A DNA stretch of 64,000 nucleotides from the NCBI GenBank assembly GCA_964017125.1, contig OZ024902.1, positions 100,408,796 through 100,472,795 of the forward strand. Reading direction: 5' to 3'. Shown piece after piece: positions 57,822-64,000 of this stretch. A program made the translations under genes and the position numbers. Under the pieces are notes generated by a model. It saw only the letters and a list, made by a program, of their open reading frames with translations, made no database searches and had not been told where the DNA came from. The first letter of the stretch is position 1; each line of letters starts with the position of its first letter. This stretch comes from Flabesymbios commensalis. Lineage: Eukaryota; Annelida; Polychaeta; Terebellida; Flabelligeridae.

Positions 57822-58244
57822 ATACGGTGGAATATTGACGTCGGCCTACCGTTAACTTAAAAGTTAGCTTGTGCACCTTCTGTAGACTTGTCATGCAGAT
57901 AATATTCCTAACATGGTGACCATGATGCGTGATACTCTTTCTAACATGGTGTCCTGCTCTCTGATAATGAACCGTCAACAAGCGCATATAAATATGACGA
58001 CCAGTAATTCACAGTTTTCGCATATTTAACTAGGCTAAAAGTATTCTATTGTTTGCTTAGATATAGACTATTCTATGAGGGATTTAGTAAATAGATCTGG
58101 TGTGATCTGGTGTGTACATTGTACCTAAAGTCAAGTAAATGGCTGCTCACGAAATATTGCATAAAAATTGACACTTTTGTTGAATTTATTTCAACAACGA
58201 GAAATCTACCGCGTCAATTTTTTTTCTAAAAAATTATTGTCCAT
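57822..58244. other. Intron stretch, nothing recognised
   Basis: AT-rich, no feature. Confidence 0.4.
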
Positions 58245-58500
58245 AAAATGAAATGAAGTGAATCGGGCTTCAGGCCACTGTTGTGCAGATACAGGCTAAA
58301 TTGGGCCGGTGTAGCCTCCTGAGGATGGTGAGATGAGTGATATGACACTGCCCTCCAGACACAGAAATTCAAACCCTTGAGTTCTGAGGCCGAGCACGCT
58401 ACCTCACATTTCTGTTTCTTTCAAACCACCGAGACCGGGAAACGAACCCCGAACTCTAGCGTGAAAGGCAGCGGTGCTAATCACTACCCTAGGGCCCCCG
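58245..58500 (-). mobile_element. Two-part tRNA-derived SINE, copy D
   Basis: On the minus strand: a head with TAGTGATTAGCACCGCTGCC and AGAGTTCGGGGTTCGTTTCC, then GGTGGTTTGAAAGAAACAG, GAGGTAGCGTGCTCGGCCTC, the CATCCTCAGGAGGCTACACC body and a CACTTCATTTC end. The part between the two units is deleted. This copy shows the normal order GCACCGCTGCCTTTCACGC upstream of GAGTTCGGGG. Confidence 0.9.
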
Positions 58501-59540
58501 CCCTCTCCATGAAATAGTATCCTCAAAATCTACGATATCCAACGAAGTGGCCTATATTGAGAATGTGTCCTGCTTTCTAAATTGCTCTTATTTTTCTTCA
58601 AAAGTAGGGCATCCCTACACTGAAATTGTTGGGAAGCAGGACACTTTTTCAAAAAACTTTGTTGAATATCGTAGAGTTGGATGCCAATATTTTAGAATGT
58701 GAAATAATGGTTTGATTTAATTATTGAATAGACCATGACATGTAGACTAATAGTAACCCCTAATGTGTTTTCATTTTTTTTTTTGATGCGGTGGTACAGG
58801 GGTATCCAAAAAAAGAATTGACGTGGCAAAAGTGAAGTAGCCAGTAGCAAAATATATGAACGGCAAAATTGCCGATAGTGATAGTCTTAGATGCACCCTT
58901 TAAGGCATTAAATTCGCAAAATTAGGTATTAAATTCGTGAAAAATGCGACAGTAAAAAATGCAGCCACCCCTGCCGTAGGTTTATCCATGATGAGATAAA
59001 ATCAACTGAAGTGTCTTTTTTCATACCGATATTTCGTGAGCAGACATGTGATCTATATGACTTTAGGTACAAACTAAATGGATCTCAATTCGTAGTCTAC
59101 ATTTGTTTTCAAGGTAGTGCAGCAGTTATTCATAGAAGACGTGAACGAAAGATAGAGCACTTAGAATTTAACTAAATATGCGAAATTACTGATCGTCATC
59201 TGCGTTTGATGACGGCTCATTCTGAAAGCAGGACACCATGTTGGAAAGCGTACATGTATCACGCATGACACCATGTAAAGAAGTGTATCTGCATGACAAG
59301 TCTACAGAGGGTGTTGTGTTTATTTTTAAAATAAGGCATACGTACCTTATTATTGTTGATAATGTAGTTCGTAAACTGAAGGGGTTTTATCCCAAAGCCA
59401 TATATTCTTTGTTGATGTAACAAAGCTGGAAATACACTTCTAGATAAGTATATATTAGGACGACTAACATTCACTTTCATTATTACTACTTACAATTTTA
59501 ATGAAAATCCAGTAGGCTAACATAACTGCAGAAAAACAAC
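58501..59540. other. Intron stretch, nothing recognised
   Basis: AT-rich. The ORFs near 59240-59480 overlap in opposite strands and lack motifs. Confidence 0.4.
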
Positions 59541-59554
59541 TTTTTATAGTAAAA

Positions 59555-59660
59555 ATCTAAGTTATCTAACTTTTCTAATAAAGTTGTCTGCAATTTGATT
59601 CTGGGAAGACATGTGGTAACTTTTTTAATAAAGTCATCTGCAATTTGATTCTGGTAAAGG
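59555..59660. repeat. Direct repeat, ~60 bp x 2
   Basis: AACTTTTCTAATAAAGTTGT and AACTTTTTTAATAAAGTCAT, each followed by CTGCAATTTGATTCTGG. Confidence 0.85.
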
Positions 59661-60862
59661 CAGCTAAGGATCGCAGAAAAAAGGTTTCCTAGAAGCTGAA
59701 AACAACAGGCGTTATCAGCGTGGTTTCCCAGTTCCCCCGTCCTCCCCTACATGTAGCCTCTAGAGATAGCCTGCTTAAATATGATAATTCCATTCAGGAA
59801 TTAGTTTTATCTGATAGTCTTAGCTGTCTGACTTTATGTATTTTTTATTTATTTTCAATTTTGTCTTCAATTTCTGTTTTTTTTCAACTTTACTCCAATA
59901 CAGCATCATTCACCATAAATCTTAAAATTATTTTTTTCAAAATATACTAGATCAGCACCACTTACAATAAATAAATCTGTCCTGTGCATATGCCTGTAAA
60001 TCCATATAGAAGATTTGTAAAAGATGGACGATGATAGGTGACTACTAAAAAAATCTGGCAAATCAGTCAGCTAGAAATGTCGCCATATTTGAAAGGGAGC
60101 GTCATTTTAATATGTAATATGTTTAACACACCTTTTTTTAATCATACTGTATAAATTACAGACTTGTGGTATCGTGAGAGTGTTTTATCTAGCTTCAAAC
60201 ATTATGACATTATATCTTCAGGTGTAATATTGAATCCAAAATGTTTACGCGAATGTATCTAGGTTTAAGTGAACAAGTGGCCTGTGCTACATAACATGGC
60301 AACACCCGCAAGAAAACTTTTCATATAAATTATTAAAATAATTCATGTTATGATGGCAATTATTACACAGGCAGCACTGAGAATACAAGACGAGGTCACA
60401 CACAGTGACTCGACTTTGGCATATATCTATTTTCGCCAATTCCTGACATTCTGTCAAGTGTCGCAGGGCAGGTCCCTGGTCATTGATTCTGAGCACTATA
60501 CATGATAGGCCTTCCTATCTTAACGGATTGATGACCAGGCGTCACAGATTAGCATGTACGTCATCAGGGGTGGTCATGTACATGTACATTGAAACAGCAT
60601 ATATGTACATATATTAAGAATAAATAGCATCATGTTCGTGCACACATGACATAAAGGGTTGTAATGCCATGACTAATCGGACTTGGCGGAAATATCGCAT
60701 CATGGTTCAATTATTTATATCTATTGCTTTTATTTTACGAGAATATAATTATCACTATTCAGCCTATAATGCTAACGCTATAGCCCTTCTAGTAGGCCTA
60801 CCTAGTTATTCACCATGTAGGCTTTCAAAGTGTTCTATGTATAGGCCTACATGTACATGAAG
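59661..60862. other. Intron stretch, nothing recognised
   Basis: AT-rich, ending with several TAGGCCTAC words (60797-60850). Confidence 0.4.
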
Positions 60863-61105
60863 AGAGTGACGCGACTCAATGGTCAGAGCTTGGCGCTTGT
60901 AACTGATGTCTGCTCTGCGGGTTCAACCACCCATTTATACAGGTGTTCAGAGAAATATCATGTTGGGGCGGCACTTCACAGTCACATGCTTCACTCCACT
61001 CAGGTGTGAATTAGTAGACCTACCCGGCCGGTAGGACGGGTGTGACATGTGTACGATAAAGACTCCTGCCAATCGTAACTAGGTTGTAACTAGTCGGCTA
61101 AAACG
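60863..61105 (+). mobile_element. Second tRNA-derived SINE family
   Basis: A tRNA-like head ACTCAATGGTCAGAGCTTGG (A-box TGGTCAGAGCTTGG) and GCGGGTTCAACCAC (B-box), 30-35 bp apart, is followed by ACTCCACTCAGGTGTGAATT, ACCCGGCCGGTAGG, GATAAAGACTCCTGCCAATC and TGTAACTAGTCGGCTAAAAC. It is unrelated to the two-part family. The body resembles SINEs common in deuterostome and mollusc genomes, but I cannot name it. Confidence 0.65.
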
Positions 61106-61780
61106 TCTTCGGAATCAGACCTAAACTGTTTACATGGCCAACATATCTGATAACAGCAGCGACGTATGCCTTAGTTCTAAAGCTAGGAATCAACATATTT
61201 ATATACGTGATGCGTAATGTGTGATGCGTTTTCACAGAAATAACTGATGAGAAAAAGATTGAATTCACATGCTTGATGCGTAGGCTAGTCCTAGGCCTAC
61301 TCGTCAACACGCATCACCTCATGACGTCACCCCCCCCCCCCCCCGCAGCATCTATGTGCAAACTACGCGGTCGCACACTCCTCTATCTTTGTTATTTTGT
61401 AATGTGTTACCATGGTTACGTTATAGGTTACATTTTTGAAGTTCTGTACCACCCTTGGCATTCACATGTGGCCCGAACACACCTTTATTACAAAAGTCTG
61501 GTGACGCGCCTGGCTCATCTTGTACATGTTGTATGGATAATTATATCGCCGTGTTTCTCTGAAGAGCAGGACTGTAATAACTTTAATGAACATGATCGAT
61601 AGGCTACTACTTATTTAGAAAAAATATGTCAGCTCTAATATATATGATAATAAATTATTAACAACTAAAGAGCTTTCAGGTGTGTGAAGGAGCACGCAGC
61701 GGGAAATTAACGTCTATAGACTGGTTTCAATCTTAGCTCGAAGTGGCCGCCATTGATTAACGTGATCGCCTAGTCATGGT
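61106..61780. other. Intron stretch with a poly-C run
   Basis: Poly-C 61330-61344. The ORF 61273-61602 spans it and is unsupported. Confidence 0.45.
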
Positions 61781-61936
61781 ACATTCTAAACAATATAGGT
61801 TCATTAGACATGTTAGAAGGAACCCCTCAGTACAATTACCATGTAACTCCAGGAGAACCCTTGCAGGGTTCTCCTGGGGTTGCATGGTAATATTACTAAA
61901 AGGTTCTTTTTGAAGAACCTATATTGTTTAGAGTGT
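61781..61936. mobile_element. Foldback MITE, CATTCTAAACAATATAGG ends
   Basis: ACATTCTAAACAATATAGGTTC and GAACCTATATTGTTTAGAGTG at the two ends. Inner ATTACCATGTAACTCCAGGA, GAACCC-ttgca-GGGTTC and TCCTGGGGTTGCATGGTAAT (24 of 26 pair). The region between inner and outer stems on the left is less well paired. Confidence 0.85.
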
Positions 61937-62892
61937 AGTCACACTGAGAAGAGGACACATGCATGACGAGGCAGTCAAGCGCTCTACCAAAGAGCCACGT
62001 CCCCTTCTGTAGCTTTCAGGTATCACGTGCAGCTGGGTACCCGGTAGTATATTTTCACGTAGGCCCACATGTCACATTGTGGAGTCTGTTATTACATAGC
62101 ACACATTTACATACTAAGTATCACGCGTATGTGAATTCCAAGCTTTATAAGGCCTTTAGTTATACCATCATGTTACTGCCTGCTATTTTTAAAGTAAATT
62201 GGCTAGTTGAAGTATAGGCCTAGGTAGGCCCATATTAATACATGTATGTTCCATACACATGATACATGTGTCAACTAAAAATTTACTGCACAATACATTA
62301 ACATGAATAATACTTGGAGAGAAACACGCGCTGTTCTATCTTTTTAAGGTATACAATTTCGGGAACGGTTCAAGTCGTTGTTGTATGCAGCACATGCTAT
62401 AAATATGTAACCAGCTCTCGCAGTGACAAGGCGTACCAGGGACTGTGGTCTGCGTAAACACACAGCCACCACAAAGTGGCACAAGGTCCTACACTTATTA
62501 TTGTGCCTATCCGGTTCTTGTTATTCATCCCGGGATTATATAGCAAATAAATGGCTGTATAGCACTAGAACCTATCCTGAAAGTTATATAGTAAAGACGA
62601 GTCTTGAGAGAATAATGTGGTTTAATATGAGTGTGTACATGGTGTAGGCAGTGGGGTTTATGTGGTCAACATTAAACGTTGTTCTGATAACTATAGGAAA
62701 CTGTGAAAACTTCTTTTATTTGATATGATACTAACGTTACAGGTTAACCCACGTATCTCCATAAACATGGTAAATAGTAATAATTCTCTTACGACAATTA
62801 ATGTTTTTTTATTGTGACCATTTATCATCTTCATCACTGTTCATATTTGTTTTAAACAAATGAAATATGAAAATGGGAAATGTTATACTTTT
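61937..62892. other. Intron stretch, possible tRNA-like remnant
   Basis: On the minus strand, 61950-62005 reads GACGTGGCTCTTTGGTAGAG, CGCTTGACTGCCTCGTC, like a tRNA 5' half (D-arm TGGCTCTTTGGTAGAGC). No B-box, so probably a tRNA-derived fragment. The rest is unremarkable. Confidence 0.35.
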
Positions 62893-63155
62893 CAAATGAA
62901 ATGAATCGGGCTTTAGGCCACCTTTGTGCACATATAGGCTAAACTGGGCCAGGAGAACCTCCTGAGGATGATGATTGAGATGACACTGTCCTTCAGACAT
63001 GGGATTCGAAACTCAAGCCCCGGCGGTCTGAGGCCGAGCACGCTACCTCGCGGTCACGGAGGCTCCCCACAATACTGACTTTCACACGTGGATGGGGAAG
63101 AAACATTTTTTGTTTCTTTCAAACCGCCGAGACCGGAAACCGAACTCTGGCGTTT
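62893..63155 (-). mobile_element. Two-part tRNA-derived SINE, copy E, 5'-truncated
   Basis: Minus strand: a head remnant CGCCAGAGTTCGGTTTCCGG, GGTTTGAAAGAAACAAAAAA, a full linker CCACGTGTGAAAGTCAGTAT, GACCGCGAGGTAGCGTGCTC, GTTTCGAATCCCATGTCTGA, the CATCCTCAGGAGGTTCTCC body and TTTCATTTG end. Best copy for the second unit. Confidence 0.92.
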
Positions 63156-63746
63156 TCTCTATCCCGGATATATTCGGGTGTGGAGTTGGACAGACAGATT
63201 CCTATTCCGAATATATTCAGGTGTGGAGTGGGAAGGGTTAATTTATTGTACTGGTGAAACTGTATATATATTCTATTGCTGAAATTCGATATTATCCGAG
63301 TGCCAAGGCTCTTTCAAAACATCGCCCCCTTGAGTATCAACTGGTTTGCCCGTGATGTATCTTTTACAAAAGACCGTACTTTAAATTTAATGTCTTCACC
63401 AGCGTCTTATCGATACATAATTAGGCCTATACCGTCCATATGTTTTTTTCTCAAAACATGGGCACGTTATATTTACTAATAGAATGCGGCTTCAGTTATA
63501 TTTTACAGTCATAATAACGGATCATCTGCATCACAACCATTAGTCACACCTATTCTACAAAGTAATGTTTACTTTACTCATGGCTAAATCATTGGTATTT
63601 TTTTGGCTATCTAGTAGGAAATATATCATCCAATTTAGATACGTTGATGTTGGAGAGCATTCGACGCAAGATTAATATGCAATGAAGGCAGCGCATGGTC
63701 CCAAGCAGTGCAATATTTTGGCATTGATTTGAAACCCGTGTTATAC
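63156..63746. other. Intron stretch with a ~50 bp direct repeat
   Basis: GGATATATTCGGGTGTGGAGTT and CGAATATATTCAGGTGTGGAGTG lie ~45 bp apart (63166 and 63211). Otherwise nothing. Confidence 0.4.
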
Positions 63747-64000
63747 CAGGGGCGGATCTAGCTTTTCAGTAAGGGGGGGGGGGGGGTGTTTAAAATTTGA
63801 TAAAAAAAATATTTTACTGTAAAGGGGTCGAGTGGCCCGCCCCCGGGAAATTTTTTTTCCAAAGGTTTTCTCATGCAATCTAAGGCATATTGGGCACTGT
63901 TTCTCACTCAGTATATCACCAAATCATAAGGAAACCCCTAAATGGGGTGATGATTTTTTTCTGAGGGGGGGGGGAGGGGTTTAAACTCCCCAAACCCCCC
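63747..64000. mobile_element. hAT-like MITE, CAGGGGCGG end, runs off the window
   Basis: CAGGGGCGGATCTAGC at the left, a poly-G run 63773-63786, then CTCATGCAATCTAAGGCATA and AAACCCCTAAATGGGG, which match the complement of 57600-57700. The right terminus lies at or beyond the window edge. Confidence 0.6.

Larger units (their letters stand above)
54503..64000 (+). other. ZSWIM-type gene intron 1, incomplete, >9.5 kb
   Basis: Donor GTAAGA at 54503. The next expected segment (FHLSGTV..) was not found before the window ends. The ORFs here lack recognised domains. Repeats inside are listed separately. Confidence 0.7.

Noticed and set aside
60863-60940. Possible genuine tRNA gene
   Set aside because: A- and B-box-like motifs exist, but the acceptor stem does not pair and a SINE body follows.
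61950-62005. Possible tRNA on the minus strand
   Set aside because: Only the 5' half looks tRNA-like; no T-arm or 3' stem.

Overview
The window is eukaryotic: spliced coding exons with GT/AG borders, very long introns, many short interspersed repeats and no bacterial gene layout. The base composition is AT-rich. AGGCCT/TAGGCCTA words are frequent, long poly-G/poly-C runs occur, and the repeats are tRNA-derived SINEs, a CR1/L2-like LINE tail and foldback MITEs. Together these suggest a marine invertebrate animal (echinoderm, hemichordate or mollusc). The sequence alone does not settle the phylum.

Two genes can be supported, both on the + strand. (1) The last five coding exons of POLR2E (RPB5/RPABC1, a shared subunit of RNA polymerases I, II and III) lie at 471-610, 879-959, 1431-1489, 4042-4120 and 48289-48354. 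They cover residues equivalent to human 70-210, and the earlier exons lie left of the window. The final intron is about 44.2 kb and fills two thirds of the window. (2) About 5.8 kb downstream, a first coding exon of a ZSWIM4/5/6-type SWIM zinc-finger protein lies at 54136-54502. It has a plausible TATA/Inr promoter and NRF1-like sites just upstream. Its first intron runs off the right edge.

The rest is intron or intergenic DNA rich in repeats. The main families are: (a) at least 15 foldback elements, many with CCCAGCAAACAC-type ends and most with a GTC-NNN-GAC centre; (b) five copies of a ~370 bp TTAA-flanked foldback element (piggyBac-like MITE), one inserted into another repeat; (c) 240 bp elements with AACCCTTTAACCGC ends and an internal hairpin; (d) a two-part tRNA-derived SINE in five copies, plus a second tRNA-like SINE; (e) several tandem arrays (160 bp x4, 26 bp x13, 56 bp x8, ~390 bp x2.4, and micro- and minisatellites).

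The recurring theme of the window is palindromy. Different foldback copies have different arm sequences, yet within a copy the two arms match almost perfectly. One SINE carries a perfect 37 bp inverted duplication at its 5' end, inside its target-site duplication. A tandem block at 15.68-16.06 kb forms hairpins whose main mismatches are mostly G.U pairs if read as + strand RNA, the strand on which POLR2E is transcribed. No virus-like or LTR element, CRISPR array or bacterial operon was seen.
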